Assembly: GCA_030627125.1 (NCBI GenBank)
Contig: DAOUSR010000012.1
Coordinates: 1 to 34,390 of the forward strand
Direction of reading: 5' to 3'
DNA: 34,390 nt
DNA from: Thioploca sp.
Lineage (GTDB): Bacteria; Pseudomonadota; Gammaproteobacteria; Beggiatoales; Beggiatoaceae
Position 1 is the first letter of the stretch; every line of letters starts with the position of its first letter. Positions 9,401 through 17,725 of the stretch are shown one piece after another. The position numbers were made by a program, and so were the translations under genes. The notes under the pieces were generated by a model, which saw only the letters and a list, made by a program, of their open reading frames with translations, did not search any database and was not told where the DNA came from.

Positions 9401-9766
9401 TTACCTGTTAATATGATATTTGCTGGTAGCGTTACTTTTGATGAAGCCGATATTGATGAAACTGTTGACTTGGTTGCAGCAGTTATTTATAGCTTATCAT
9501 CCCCACTCACTGATACTCTATACTATGATTTAACTGATCCTAATAAACTTGATACTTGGGATTTAGATATTTCTACATTGAGTGCTTATGGTGACCCTGT
9601 TTTAATTAAAGCTGACGCTCTTACTGTGACTATGCCATTGTTTAATGGTCCATTCACAGAAAACGACGTTGTTCCAGGTGATGCTAGAGTATACTTGGGT
9701 TATCGTTTAACAAATGGCGATATTAAGTTTGGTGATACACCAATCCTCCTTAATATGACTCCTTAA
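6485..9766 (+). CDS. Large secreted/surface protein with four Big (Ig-like) type blocks
   Basis: A 1093-residue protein with a classical signal peptide (MNFKKTALASAIALAISGGSILA-E, cleavage after residue 23). The body is acidic, Ala/Gly/Thr/Val-rich and beta-strand-like. Four blocks share the bacterial Ig-like signature 'x-V-x-D-x-x-G-x': KIKAVVVDEYGNVTSN (about 359), FDAFTVYITDSQGDMR (about 492), YEVSFKLFDEYGNSVTG (about 624) and VAMTVELTDETGSPFSG (about 747), spaced 123-133 residues. A few Cys occur in close pairs, for example TTCSANGNLWNTSTETC near 910-927, suggesting disulfides outside the cytoplasm. There is no sortase, PEP-CTERM or autotransporter tail, so anchoring is unknown. Good promoter, ribosome site and terminator suggest high expression. 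It could be a surface-layer or sheath component (inference); I do not recognise the family as a whole. Confidence 0.8.
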   Translation: MNFKKTALASAIALAISGGSILAETTTSGGAFFLDKTTVRGGDIVNLALLGLNNAEEVDLFGEQKGAVIIATVRSEIGTVIGGDTDPGEQASEDVSEGNFAANVKYIKLTQGTGRVHIQYEAETEGTDKIEVILQERTANPSGGVLFNEIARTTKTVNVIQASSSNPLGLDITAFIASSSDTRGKTDCIGQGGVNESCAEKDDDGNVISMPMPNDGIMGAMTAGKEGSKIYVEAINPIAVGDVTVTLRKKAGMMNQCPQPEAAEPISYTARMQKGIASVTVDSNVVKAGEYYIEATFADLEGQLFDGDSVDLFYSDTVMVQGTGAPSGLVLCSDKTVVAKAEAGTGAFPAGQQVSQGTKIKAVVVDEYGNVTSNNTGENIRISVQDNNGIFSNTALNLTVPDGAIETVATDESGPGTDSVVGNAANEIAMIGTASLTATAVDSAGTALTGINPSPSLDIRVVADALQVSAVQQDTALGIKTFNTSQLAGAEFDAFTVYITDSQGDMRVDSISGKPADPGAVTITTSAGEVLTVNRKNETPYHIQALFKIATDKGTYLLGDALGNFGQTIVTITETDTVRLARGITEAGILPAAATVVELQNAHGIKKDTVNPGPINTEDKFETSLYEVSFKLFDEYGNSVTGVQPLTEDDTGTFRISSANAAEVIHPVRGYGIPGRVEANGQGEVAKIVYDTDGEKNFAGEDTIQVAFTKPGLGVDGLSVKTTVPKPHTQATINSYIENTNLPINSVVAMTVELTDETGSPFSGATEAFVTFEINSDASVFAEGAIIVTPKVSEIYWIDVLDRPEIKCKEAGGIFDGDTAKADGGIFIGTCKEVREVAVNNNANLNFTPIDPAERLKARITPPSSKVFAIDAGASEGQFSLTFYNSGDPEGEKETRVFTVNKQLLEANETTCSANGNLWNTSTETCIVLPPQATATGIDADGKTIGSNASFKGGVKVADGGMNTSGSMSLSILPVNMIFAGSVTFDEADIDETVDLVAAVIYSLSSPLTDTLYYDLTDPNKLDTWDLDISTLSAYGDPVLIKADALTVTMPLFNGPFTENDVVPGDARVYLGYRLTNGDIKFGDTPILLNMTP

Positions 9767-9820
9767 TTGTAGGAATCTAAACTTTAGTTAGTCCAAGATA
9801 AATTTGGAATCTTATTTATT

Positions 9821-9857
9821 CGGCACATCATGACAACATGGTGTGCCGTTTCTGTTT
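9821..9857 (+). terminator. Strong intrinsic terminator after the surface-protein gene
   Basis: A 12-base stem (9821-9832, cggcacatcatg) pairs with 9837-9848 (catggtgtgccg) through a 4-base loop acaa; the one non-Watson-Crick position is a G-U wobble. The T-rich tract tttctgttt follows. It lies 55 bases after the stop at 9766. The T tract runs straight into the GGAG of the next gene, so read-through would place this hairpin in that gene's leader. Confidence 0.85.
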
Positions 9858-9869
9858 GGAGATCAAGAT

Positions 9870-10583
9870 ATGCGAAGTATTATAACTATTTTAACTATTA
9901 TATTTTTTGCTAGTAACGTTCAAGCCTTTGATTTATTTAATCCCGATCGTGGTAAGCCACCACCTCCCAAAGTAAATAAACAATTTACTGGTGCTACTAC
10001 TGGTTCTAATTCCAAAAAACTTCCTACTCCATTCATAGCTAAAGCTATTAAACCAAATCTTAATAAGAAACCTAAGAAATTTTTGCCACAAAGAAATTTT
10101 TATTTAAAAGGGACTAGTATAATTGGAGATAAACGAGCCGCAATATTGGTTGCACCAGATAAAAAAGAATTTATTCAATACTTTAAAAATAATATACGTA
10201 CCCCAATAAAATCAGAAAAGTTCAAAGGGTATTTTCTACTAAATGTTGAAGCTCGTGAAGTTGAAATAGAATATCCCATAGAAGCTCCCTGTAGAAAGGA
10301 TATAGAAAAATATGGAGTGAAATGTGTTGAAAAAAATGATGGAGTAACAACTGCTAAGTTAAACTTGACACAACGTAAAGCATTAAAAGCCCCTAAACCT
10401 CCAGCTTCACCTAAACCGCCTATTAATAAAGCTGAAATAGATAAAAAACGAAAAAAAGCTTTAGAAAAACGTAAAAAGATTTATAAAAACTTCAAGAGAA
10501 AAGTTATCAAAGATGAAGATGTACCACCCGGTATGAGAGTTGTACGGACTCCATTCGGGGATCGATTGGTTCCTATTAAATAA
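9870..10583 (+). CDS. Small secreted basic, Pro/Lys-rich protein of unknown function
   Basis: A 237-residue protein starting at the ATG at 9870, preceded by GGAG (9858-9861); an in-frame GTG further upstream (9843) lies inside the terminator stem and is not credible. Signal peptide MRSIITILTIIFFASNVQA-F. Mature protein: a Pro/Lys-rich linker (KPPPPK, LPTPFIAKAIKPNLNKKPKKFLP), a central strand-rich segment with two Cys (APCRKDIEKYGVKCVEKN), a second Pro/Lys linker (APKPPASPKPPINKAE), a highly charged helix (KKRKKALEKRKKIYKNFKRK), and a C-terminus PPGMRVVRTPFGDRLVPIK. The mixture suggests a periplasmic or cell-surface protein that binds an acidic partner, possibly the acidic surface protein encoded just upstream (inference). 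No family recognised. Confidence 0.7.
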   Translation: MRSIITILTIIFFASNVQAFDLFNPDRGKPPPPKVNKQFTGATTGSNSKKLPTPFIAKAIKPNLNKKPKKFLPQRNFYLKGTSIIGDKRAAILVAPDKKEFIQYFKNNIRTPIKSEKFKGYFLLNVEAREVEIEYPIEAPCRKDIEKYGVKCVEKNDGVTTAKLNLTQRKALKAPKPPASPKPPINKAEIDKKRKKALEKRKKIYKNFKRKVIKDEDVPPGMRVVRTPFGDRLVPIK

Positions 10584-10616
10584 CTGATGTTACATGGATT
10601 ATTCCCTATAAGTTAA

Positions 10617-10670
10617 GGGCAACCATAAAGGATTGCCCCTACATAAAACATTGATTTGTAGGGGTAATCT
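10617..10670. repeat. Dispersed palindromic repeat, copy 1
   Basis: The hairpin gattgcccctaca (10631-10643) / tgtaggggtaatc (10657-10669) has one mismatch and a 13-base loop, preceded by a nested smaller inverted repeat (gggcaacc / ggattgccc). A second copy in inverted orientation lies at 18971-19026; 23 of 24 bases match over the caaccataaaggattgccc-taca arm. This is the form of a REP/MITE-like intergenic element. It lies just after the secreted-protein gene and just before the Uma2 relic, and may double as a terminator. Confidence 0.75.
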
Positions 10671-10695
10671 CTTACTCAATATTATAGGTAAAATT

Positions 10696-11032
10696 ATGAA
10701 TTGGCAACAAGTTTGTGAGCATAAAGATTTACAAAATTTACCTTTTAAAATAGAATTAAATCAAAGAGGTCAAATCATTATGTCACCAGCTAAAGTGTAT
10801 CATTCTGCTTATCAAGGTGAAATTGAATGTTGCCCCAGAAATTTGTATTGAAGTATTATCAAATAGCAATACTGATGATGAAATGCAAGAAAAACGGCAA
10901 CTATATTTTGAACAACAGGCTAAAGAAGTTTGGATTTGTAGTCAAACTGGTAAAATAATATTTTATAATTCACAAGAACAAATAGATAACTCTATATTAA
11001 TGCCAGAATTCCCCCACCAAATAAAAATTTAA
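10696..11032 (+). pseudogene. Uma2 family (DUF820) restriction-endonuclease-fold gene, internally deleted and frameshifted
   Basis: The N-terminal part from the ATG at 10696 (MNWQQVCEHKDLQNLPFKIELNQRGQIIMSPAKVYHSAYQGEIE) is the start of a Uma2 protein. It runs into another frame near 10817-10832, after which the C-terminal part appears (NVAPEICIEVLSNSNTDDEMQEKRQLYFEQQAKEVWICSQTGKIIFY...), stop at 11032. Intact members are usually about 185-200 residues; roughly 60 central residues are missing, including much of the nuclease core. The EICIEVLSxSN strand survives. The relic ends 15 bases before acnB. Uma2 genes are found in many copies in cyanobacteria and some large sulfur bacteria. Confidence 0.75.
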
Positions 11033-11047
11033 TTACGAGATATAAGA

Positions 11048-13537
11048 ATGTTAGATACTTATAAACAACATTGTGCTGAACGTGCAAATCAAGGATTACC
11101 ACCTCTACCTTTAGAAGCTAAACAAGTAACTGATTTAGTAGATTTACTCCAAAGCTCTAACGATCAAGAATTATTATCTTTATTGGTAAATCGAGTTCCA
11201 CCAGGAGTTGACGAAGCCGCTTATGTAAAAGCTAATTTTTTAGCCGCTCTGACCAAAGGTGATAAGCAATGTTCTCTAATAAATCCAAGTTATGCAACTG
11301 AATTGCTTGGTACCATGCGAGGTGGTTATAATCTTCAACCTTTAGTAGATTTACTTGATGATGATAATTTAACTCCAATTGCGGCCAAGGCTTTAGCACA
11401 CACTTTATTAATTTTTGAAGCATTTGATAAAATAGTAGCTAGACAAGATCAATGGTCTACTCAAATTTTAAATTCATGGGCCGCAGCTGAATGGTTTACT
11501 GTCAAACCAAAGTTACCAGAAGCTATCACTGTCACGATATTTAAAGTAGCTGGAGAAACTAATACTGACGATTTATCCCCTGCATCAGAAGCTTGGAGTC
11601 GGCCTGATATACCTTTACATGCTAAATCCATGCTTATCAATAAGATGCCTAATGGTTTGGAGGAGATAGCAACTTTACCAAGACCAATAGCTTATTGTGG
11701 TGATGTAGTTGGAACTGGCTCTTCACGTAAATCTGCAATTAATTCCTTGATTTGGCATATTGGTAATGATATTCCACATATTCCTAATAAACGCCAAGGT
11801 GGAGTAATTTTAGGCGGCAAGATTGCCCCTATATTTTTCAATACTGCTGAAGATTCAGGAACTTTGCCAATAGAATGTGATGTTAGTAAAATCAAGCATG
11901 GTGATGTGATTACAATTTATCCATACCAAGGTCGCATCGTAAATCAAGCTGGCGAAGAAATCAGCACTTTTAAACTTTATCCAGTAACTTTGCCAGATGA
12001 AATTCAAGCTGGTGGTCGGATTCCACTTATAATTGGCCGAACTTTGACCAATAAAGCTCGTAAAACTTTGGGATTAGAACCAACTTCAGTCTTTATCCGT
12101 CCTGATCCAGCCAAAATTTATACTACTGGTTTTACGTTGGCTCAAAAAATGGTTGGTAAAGCCTGTGATGTGAAAGGAATGCGACCGGGTACTTATTGTG
12201 AGCCAAAAATTACTACTGTCGGTTCTCAAGACACTACTGGTGCTATGACTCGTGATGAATTGAAGGAGTTAGCTTGTTTACATTTTTCGGCAGATTTAGT
12301 AATGCAAAGTTTTTGTCATACTGCTGCTTATCCAAAAAAGATTGATATTCAGTTACAGCATAAATTACCAACTTTTATGGGACAGCGGGGTGGAGTTTCT
12401 TTACGACCGGGTGATGGTATCATCCATTCGTGGTTAAACCGGATGATTTTACCAGATACCGTTGGGACTGGTGGCGATTCTCACACTCGGTTTCCAATTG
12501 GAATTAGCTTTCCAGCAGGTTCAGGTTTGGTTGCTTTTGCGTCGGCGTTGGGAATTATGCCGTTAGATATGACAGAGTCCGTGCTAGTTCGTTTTACCGG
12601 TGAAATGCAACCCGGGATAACTTTACGAGATTTAGTTAATGCAATTCCTTACGTAGCAATCCAACAAGGTTTATTAACAGTTGCCAAAGCTGGGAAAAAG
12701 AATGTTTTTTCTGGGCGAATTTTAGAAATTGAAGGTTTGCCAAAGTTAAAAGTTGAGCAAGCATTTGAATTTGCCGATGCTTCAGCGGAACGTTCTGCTA
12801 ATGGTTGTACTGTTAGATTGGATAAGGAACCGATTATTGAGTATTTAACTTCCAATATTACCTTATTGCGATGGATGATAGCTAATAATTATAGTGATAA
12901 AAATACTATAGCCCGGCGAATTTCGGCAATGGAAGCTTGGCTGGATAATCCCGTATTGTTAGAACCAGATAGTGACGCGGAATATGCTGAAATAATTGAG
13001 ATTAATTTGAATGAGATTAAGGAACCATTATTAGCTTGTCCTAATGACCCTGATGATATTAAGAAGTTATCCCAAATTGCCGAACCAAAAATTGATGAAG
13101 TATTTATCGGTTCCTGTATGACTAACATCGGTCATTATCGAGCTGCCAGCAAAATTTTAGCCGAAGATGTACCAGTACGCTTATGGATCGCTCCACCAAC
13201 TCGTATGGACGAAAAACAGTTAGTAGAAGAGGGTATTTATTCTGTATTTGGTAAAGCTGGAGCGAGGACTGAAATGCCGGGTTGTTCTTTGTGTATGGGT
13301 AATCAAGCTCGAGTCAAAGAAAATTCCACCGTAATTTCGACTTCAACGCGTAATTTTCCGAATCGGTTGGGTAAAGGAGCTAACGTTTATTTGGCTTCAG
13401 CTGAGTTGGCAGCAGTCTGTGCTAAGTTTGGTAGAATTCCTACTGTAGCTGAATATATGCAATGTTTTGAAGCTATTGCCTCAGATGAAGTGTATCGCTA
13501 TTTGAATTTTAATGAGATGGAAGAGTATGAGGTTTGA
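11048..13537 (+). CDS. acnB: Aconitate hydratase B
   Basis: TCA-cycle enzyme converting citrate to isocitrate (and related 2-methylisocitrate chemistry), cytoplasmic, with a [4Fe-4S] cluster. At 829 residues it is close to E. coli AcnB (865). Domain order is of the B type: an N-terminal HEAT-like helical domain (1 to about 160), the swivel domain with GTGSSRKSA, then the core with [26 protein letters not shown] and [26 protein letters not shown]. Cluster cysteines are C690 (GSCMTNIGH) and C746/C749 ([10 protein letters not shown]). It starts 15 bases after the Uma2 relic with a weak ribosome site (acgaga), and no terminator separates the two. Intact and probably essential to central metabolism. 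Confidence 0.97.
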   Translation: MLDTYKQHCAERANQGLPPLPLEAKQVTDLVDLLQSSNDQELLSLLVNRVPPGVDEAAYVKANFLAALTKGDKQCSLINPSYATELLGTMRGGYNLQPLVDLLDDDNLTPIAAKALAHTLLIFEAFDKIVARQDQWSTQILNSWAAAEWFTVKPKLPEAITVTIFKVAGETNTDDLSPASEAWSRPDIPLHAKSMLINKMPNGLEEIATLPRPIAYCGDVVGTGSSRKSAINSLIWHIGNDIPHIPNKRQGGVILGGKIAPIFFNTAEDSGTLPIECDVSKIKHGDVITIYPYQGRIVNQAGEEISTFKLYPVTLPDEIQAGGRIPLIIGRTLTNKARKTLGLEPTSVFIRPDPAKIYTTGFTLAQKMVGKACDVKGMRPGTYCEPKITTVGSQDTTGAMTRDELKELACLHFSADLVMQSFCHTAAYPKKIDIQLQHKLPTFMGQRGGVSLRPGDGIIHSWLNRMILPDTVGTGGDSHTRFPIGISFPAGSGLVAFASALGIMPLDMTESVLVRFTGEMQPGITLRDLVNAIPYVAIQQGLLTVAKAGKKNVFSGRILEIEGLPKLKVEQAFEFADASAERSANGCTVRLDKEPIIEYLTSNITLLRWMIANNYSDKNTIARRISAMEAWLDNPVLLEPDSDAEYAEIIEINLNEIKEPLLACPNDPDDIKKLSQIAEPKIDEVFIGSCMTNIGHYRAASKILAEDVPVRLWIAPPTRMDEKQLVEEGIYSVFGKAGARTEMPGCSLCMGNQARVKENSTVISTSTRNFPNRLGKGANVYLASAELAAVCAKFGRIPTVAEYMQCFEAIASDEVYRYLNFNEMEEYEV

Positions 13538-13686
13538 ACAAAATTTAACTGATTAAAATATTTATTTTTAAATTTAGTCAGTATTAAGACCTATAGTATT
13601 GACAATGAAGTGTGAAATTACAATGCCAAATAATCATGTAATTACAAAAATTATATGTATATTAATACCTTTGCCAAAGTCAGAAA

Positions 13687-13719
13687 TTTCGAGAAATACG
13701 TTCTACTTTATTCTCGAAA
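13687..13719. repeat. 9-bp perfect inverted repeat between acnB and folK
   Basis: tttcgagaa (13687-13695) and ttctcgaaa (13711-13719) are exact complements with a 15-base spacer, in the 275-base gap between the convergent acnB and folK genes. There is no strong T-run on either side. It probably forms an mRNA 3' hairpin; an operator is less likely between convergent genes. Short open frames here show no recognisable protein. Confidence 0.4.
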
Positions 13720-13812
13720 CAACTATCAAATTGGCGAAGATATTGTTAAATATAATTATTACCTTGTCAATACGCAAGTCCTAACAAGTATAATATGTTT
13801 CAAATTGAAGCA

Positions 13813-14298
13813 TTATTGATAGGAAATCATAGATATTTGTTGATCAGCCTTATCAAAATTTTGCCATAGTTCGGAATAGGTCTGTCCAGTTACCGGATGT
13901 TTAAATTCTGGAGCTATTTCTGCCAAGGGCAATAATACAAAAGCATATTTTAAAATTTCATCTCGAGGTATTTCCAAACAATCATCTTTAAACACCAGAT
14001 CATCGTACAATAAAATATCCAAATCTAAAGTACGATTATTAAAACGATTTGCAGTGCGTTGTCTATCATTGTTCGCCTCAATATCTCGTAATATATTGGA
14101 AATAATATTAATTTCTAAGTTAGAATCAAAACCTGCTACTAAATTATGAAATTTATTTCCTTCAAAACCTACGGCTTTGGTTTCGTAAATAGAAGATAAA
14201 ATTAGTTGATTAAATTGTTGTTTCATATCAGCTAAACCAGATTTTATATAACGTTCTGGCTCAATATTACTACCTAAACTCACATAAATTCTGGCCAT
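13813..14298 (-). CDS. folK: 2-amino-4-hydroxy-6-hydroxymethyldihydropteridine pyrophosphokinase (HPPK)
   Basis: Folate pathway: transfers pyrophosphate from ATP to 6-hydroxymethyl-7,8-dihydropterin. A 161-residue protein, the usual length. Family blocks are present in order: IYVSLGSNIEPERYIKSGL (4-22), YETKAVGFEGNKFHNLVAGF (38-57) and NRFNNRTLDLDILLYDD (84-100), with the magnesium-binding D92 and D94; then the I-P-R-D motif, here EIPRDEILKYAFVLLPLAEIAP. It lies 2 bases downstream of folB, so the two are translated as one unit. The next steps (folP) are not in the window. Confidence 0.95.
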   Translation of the reverse strand: MARIYVSLGSNIEPERYIKSGLADMKQQFNQLILSSIYETKAVGFEGNKFHNLVAGFDSNLEINIISNILRDIEANNDRQRTANRFNNRTLDLDILLYDDLVFKDDCLEIPRDEILKYAFVLLPLAEIAPEFKHPVTGQTYSELWQNFDKADQQISMISYQ

Positions 14299-14300
14299 AA

Positions 14301-14657
14301 TTAAAACTTATTGCCTCGTTCAATTATAATTCCAACATCCTTGGCACTGCGTACTGCCCCTGGTTTATGTAATTGCAAACGTAACCAAGGTACCGAAAAT
14401 TCGTTCATTACTATTTCCGCAATTCTTTCTGACAAAGTTTCTACTAATTGAAATTCAGTTTTTTCAACAAAATCAATTAATCTTTTAGCTACTGCTTTGT
14501 AATTAAGAGTATCCTCAAGTCGATCATGTTGAGCCGCTTTACGAATATCTGTTGCCATTTCTAGATCAATTATAATAGTTTGTTTGGTTTGGCGTTCCCA
14601 ATCAAATACTCCAATAATTGTATCTATTTTTAATTTTCTTAAATATATGATGTCCAT
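14301..14657 (-). CDS. folB: Dihydroneopterin aldolase
   Basis: Cleaves 7,8-dihydroneopterin to 6-hydroxymethyl-7,8-dihydropterin and glycolaldehyde, directly feeding FolK. A 118-residue protein, a standard size for the octameric T-fold enzyme. The active-site set is visible: E21 in GVFDWERQTKQ, Y53 in DTLNYKAVAK and K98 in LQLHKPGAVRSAKDVGI. The folB-folK order with a 2-base gap is a clear operon. The 297-base region upstream is shared with divergent secA and is extremely AT-rich. Confidence 0.95.
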   Translation of the reverse strand: MDIIYLRKLKIDTIIGVFDWERQTKQTIIIDLEMATDIRKAAQHDRLEDTLNYKAVAKRLIDFVEKTEFQLVETLSERIAEIVMNEFSVPWLRLQLHKPGAVRSAKDVGIIIERGNKF

Positions 14658-14954
14658 AATTTTTTAAGTTTAAAATATGTGTTAATTGGAAAAATCATGA
14701 AATTTTTATTGATAATATCAGATAGTATCTTACTGTATCTATAAATTTGTTGTCAATGTAAAATTCTATATAATTAATAAGACATGACTTTTATACTAAC
14801 AATATAGCCTGTATAATTACAAAGCTTTAAGTATAAATGATATTTTACATCAAACTTAATTAATATTATAAACAATCAATTATTTATATATTTTTATAGA
14901 ATTTTATAAAAAAGTCCTTAATTTATACCATAAATCTTAAACTTAAAATAAAAA
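14658..14954. promoter_or_regulatory. Divergent folB / secA promoter region
   Basis: 297 AT-rich bases without a gene. A TATAAT at 14770-14775 on the plus strand is preceded by TTGTTG at 14748-14753 (16-base spacer), a possible but weak secA promoter with a leader of about 175 bases. No secM-like upstream reading frame with an arrest peptide is visible, unlike E. coli. A folB promoter on the minus strand cannot be fixed by eye. Confidence 0.3.
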
Positions 14955-17705
14955 ATGTTCAAAAATCCTCTTGCTAAAATGTTTGGTAGTCGTAACGATC
15001 GAATTGTCAAACAAATGTTCAAAACTGTAAAAGAAATAAATGATTTAGAATCAGGTATATCAGCTTTAAGTGATGATGAATTAAAAGCTAAAACGATAGA
15101 ATTTCGGCAACGTGTAAAAGATGGTACAACCCTAAATGACATATTACCAGAAGCTTTTGCGACAGTTCGTGAAGTTGGTAAACGAATTCTAAACATGCGA
15201 CATTTTGATATGCAATTGGTTGGTGGTATAGTGCTGCACAATGGTAAAATTGCTGAAATGCGTACTGGTGAAGGTAAAACTTTAGTTGCTACTTTAGCTG
15301 CTTACCTAAATGCTTTATCCGAAAATGGGGTACATGTTATAACTGTTAATGATTATCTTGCCAAACGTGATGCAGAATGGATGGGGAATATCTATAATTT
15401 TTTAGGTATGACAGTAGGAGTTATTCTTTCTGGAATGTCGACTGTAGAAAAACGGGCAGCTTATGGATCCGATATTACTTATGGAACCAATAATGAATTT
15501 GGCTTTGATTATCTACGTGATAATATGGCTTTTAGTACTGAAGATAAAGTTCAAAAGAAATTGAATTTTGCTATTATTGACGAAGTTGACTCTATTTTAA
15601 TTGATGAAGCTCGTACTCCACTGATTATTTCTGGCCCTACCGATGATAACTCAGATTTATATAAACGGATTAATGTCATAATTCCAGATTTAAAACCCCA
15701 AGAACGTGAAACCCAAAAAGATGAAGACATAGAAGTTTCTGGCGACTATTTTATTGATGAAAAACAGAAGCAAGTATCGCTCAGTGACGAAGGGCATCAG
15801 CATATTGAGGAAGCTTTAGTTAGAGAAGAGATTCTTAAAGAAGGCGAGAGCCTATATGATGCAGCTAACATAAGCATGATGCACCATATTTTAGCAGCTT
15901 TGCGGGCCCATGTTTTATTTCAATTGGATGTCGATTACATTGTTAAAGATGACCAAATTGTTATTGTAGATGAATTTACTGGTCGCCAAATGCCAGGTCG
16001 CAGATGGTCTGAAGGTTTGCATCAAGCCATCGAAGCTAAAGAAGGAGTCACAATTCAAAATGAAAACCAAACTCTAGCTTCCATTACTTTCCAAAATCTA
16101 TTCCGTTTGTATAACAAATTATCCGGCATGACCGGTACTGCTGATACAGAAGCATTTGAATTTCAACAAATTTATAGTTTAGAAGTACTTGTTATTCCTA
16201 CTAATGAAACAATGGTTCGGAATGACAAAGGTGATTTAGTTTATATGACAGTTGAAGCTAAATATAAAGCTATTATTGAAGATATTAAAGATTGCCAAGC
16301 TCGTAAACAACCAGTATTAGTTGGTACAACTTCGATTGAAGGTTCAGAAACGCTGTCTAAGTTATTGGAAAAAGAAAAAGTAATCCATCGAGTATTAAAT
16401 GCTAGGTTTCATGAACAAGAAGCTAATATCATCATTCAGGCTGGTACTCCTGGTACCGTAACAATTGCCACTAATATGGCTGGTCGTGGTACTGATATTG
16501 TGTTGGGAGGTAATGTTGAAGAACAGATTAAAACTTTAGGCAATACAATTAATGAACAAGAAATAGCTCGATTGCGGGAGGAATGGATACAATTACATGC
16601 CTCGGTAATTAACAGTGGTGGTTTGCACATTATTGGTACTGAACGGCATGAATCACGGCGGATTGATAATCAATTACGTGGTCGAGCTGGCCGTCAAGGT
16701 GACCCGGGTTCTAGTCGTTTTTACCTATCCTTGCAAGATAATTTAATGCGGATTTTTGCATCAGAACGAGTTTCTAAACTTATGCAAAAATTTGGAATGG
16801 AAGAAGATGAAGCGATTGAACATCCTTGGGTTACTAAAGCGATTGAAAATGCCCAACGTAAAGTGGAAGGACGTAACTTCGATATTCGGAAAGAATTGCT
16901 TGAATATGATGATATTGCCAACGATCAACGGAAAATTATTTATGAGCAACGCAATGAATTGATGGCGGTTGATTCAATTGCCGATACCATTGATGCGATT
17001 CGTCATGATGTGCTGATGAATGCGATAGATGGTCATATCAGTCCACAAAGTTTAGAAGAACTGTGGGATATACATGGTTTAGAAACTAGCATTGAGCAAT
17101 CATTTGGCCAAAAGATACCGATTGCAAAATGGCTAGAAGAAGAGCATGATTTGCATGAGGAAACGCTGCGGAAGAAAATCGAAGATAGCATTATTTCTGC
17201 TTATGCTGAAAAAGAAAATTTAGCTGGTACTGAAGTAGTACGGCATTTTGAAAAAGCTGTAATGTTGCAAATTTTAGATAGTTTTTGGAAAGAACATTTA
17301 GCAGCTATGGATCATTTGCGGCAAGGGATTCACTTAGAAAGTTATGCTCAGAAAAATCCTAAACATGAGTATAAACGTAAGGCTTTTGAATTATTTTCGG
17401 CTTTGTTGGATCGGATTAAAGTTGAAGTTGTCAGTGTAATTTCTAAAATTAAGGTTAATACTGAGTCAGATGTGGAAGTAGTGGAAGAACAACGGAGGCA
17501 ACGACAAAATGCACCAAAGATGCAATTTAGACATGCTAAAGTTCCCGGATTGGCTAATGAAATTGCTGATAATGCTCCTCCACCTGAAGAAGAGGAACAG
17601 CATAAACCTTTTGTCCGCAAAGGACGTAAAATAGGCCGTAATGAAGTTTGCCCTTGTGGTTCTGGTAAGAAATATAAACAATGTCATGGCAAAATTACTG
17701 GATAA
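14955..17705 (+). CDS. secA: Protein translocase ATPase SecA
   Basis: Motor of the general secretion pathway; drives unfolded preproteins through SecYEG by ATP hydrolysis. 916 residues (E. coli 901). Walker A is GEGKT with K108 and Walker B is D209-EVD212, the same numbers as E. coli, confirming the start. Also present: the substrate-binding crosslinking domain (about 220-370), [15 protein letters not shown] and [13 protein letters not shown] of the second nucleotide-binding fold, [20 protein letters not shown], the helical scaffold with [35 protein letters not shown]-like sequence, and a zinc-binding tail C899-P-C901-GSGKKYKQ-C910-H911 that binds SecB and lipids. The ribosome site is poor. 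The 393-residue gene follows after 20 bases. Confidence 0.98.
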   Translation: MFKNPLAKMFGSRNDRIVKQMFKTVKEINDLESGISALSDDELKAKTIEFRQRVKDGTTLNDILPEAFATVREVGKRILNMRHFDMQLVGGIVLHNGKIAEMRTGEGKTLVATLAAYLNALSENGVHVITVNDYLAKRDAEWMGNIYNFLGMTVGVILSGMSTVEKRAAYGSDITYGTNNEFGFDYLRDNMAFSTEDKVQKKLNFAIIDEVDSILIDEARTPLIISGPTDDNSDLYKRINVIIPDLKPQERETQKDEDIEVSGDYFIDEKQKQVSLSDEGHQHIEEALVREEILKEGESLYDAANISMMHHILAALRAHVLFQLDVDYIVKDDQIVIVDEFTGRQMPGRRWSEGLHQAIEAKEGVTIQNENQTLASITFQNLFRLYNKLSGMTGTADTEAFEFQQIYSLEVLVIPTNETMVRNDKGDLVYMTVEAKYKAIIEDIKDCQARKQPVLVGTTSIEGSETLSKLLEKEKVIHRVLNARFHEQEANIIIQAGTPGTVTIATNMAGRGTDIVLGGNVEEQIKTLGNTINEQEIARLREEWIQLHASVINSGGLHIIGTERHESRRIDNQLRGRAGRQGDPGSSRFYLSLQDNLMRIFASERVSKLMQKFGMEEDEAIEHPWVTKAIENAQRKVEGRNFDIRKELLEYDDIANDQRKIIYEQRNELMAVDSIADTIDAIRHDVLMNAIDGHISPQSLEELWDIHGLETSIEQSFGQKIPIAKWLEEEHDLHEETLRKKIEDSIISAYAEKENLAGTEVVRHFEKAVMLQILDSFWKEHLAAMDHLRQGIHLESYAQKNPKHEYKRKAFELFSALLDRIKVEVVSVISKIKVNTESDVEVVEEQRRQRQNAPKMQFRHAKVPGLANEIADNAPPPEEEEQHKPFVRKGRKIGRNEVCPCGSGKKYKQCHGKITG

Positions 17706-17725
17706 TTAAATTGAGGAAAATAATC

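Noticed and set aside
9843-9869. GTG start for the basic secreted protein
   Set aside because: It lies inside the terminator stem and would put nine residues ahead of a clean signal peptide; GGAG fits the ATG at 9870.
13599-13784. 61-residue plus-strand frame, and another of about 50 residues from 13655, between acnB and folK
   Set aside because: No ribosome site, no recognisable motif, AT-driven composition; the region carries an inverted repeat between convergent genes.
14658-14954. secM-like arrest peptide upstream of secA
   Set aside because: No open frame with a signal peptide and a terminal arrest motif is present in the 297-base gap.
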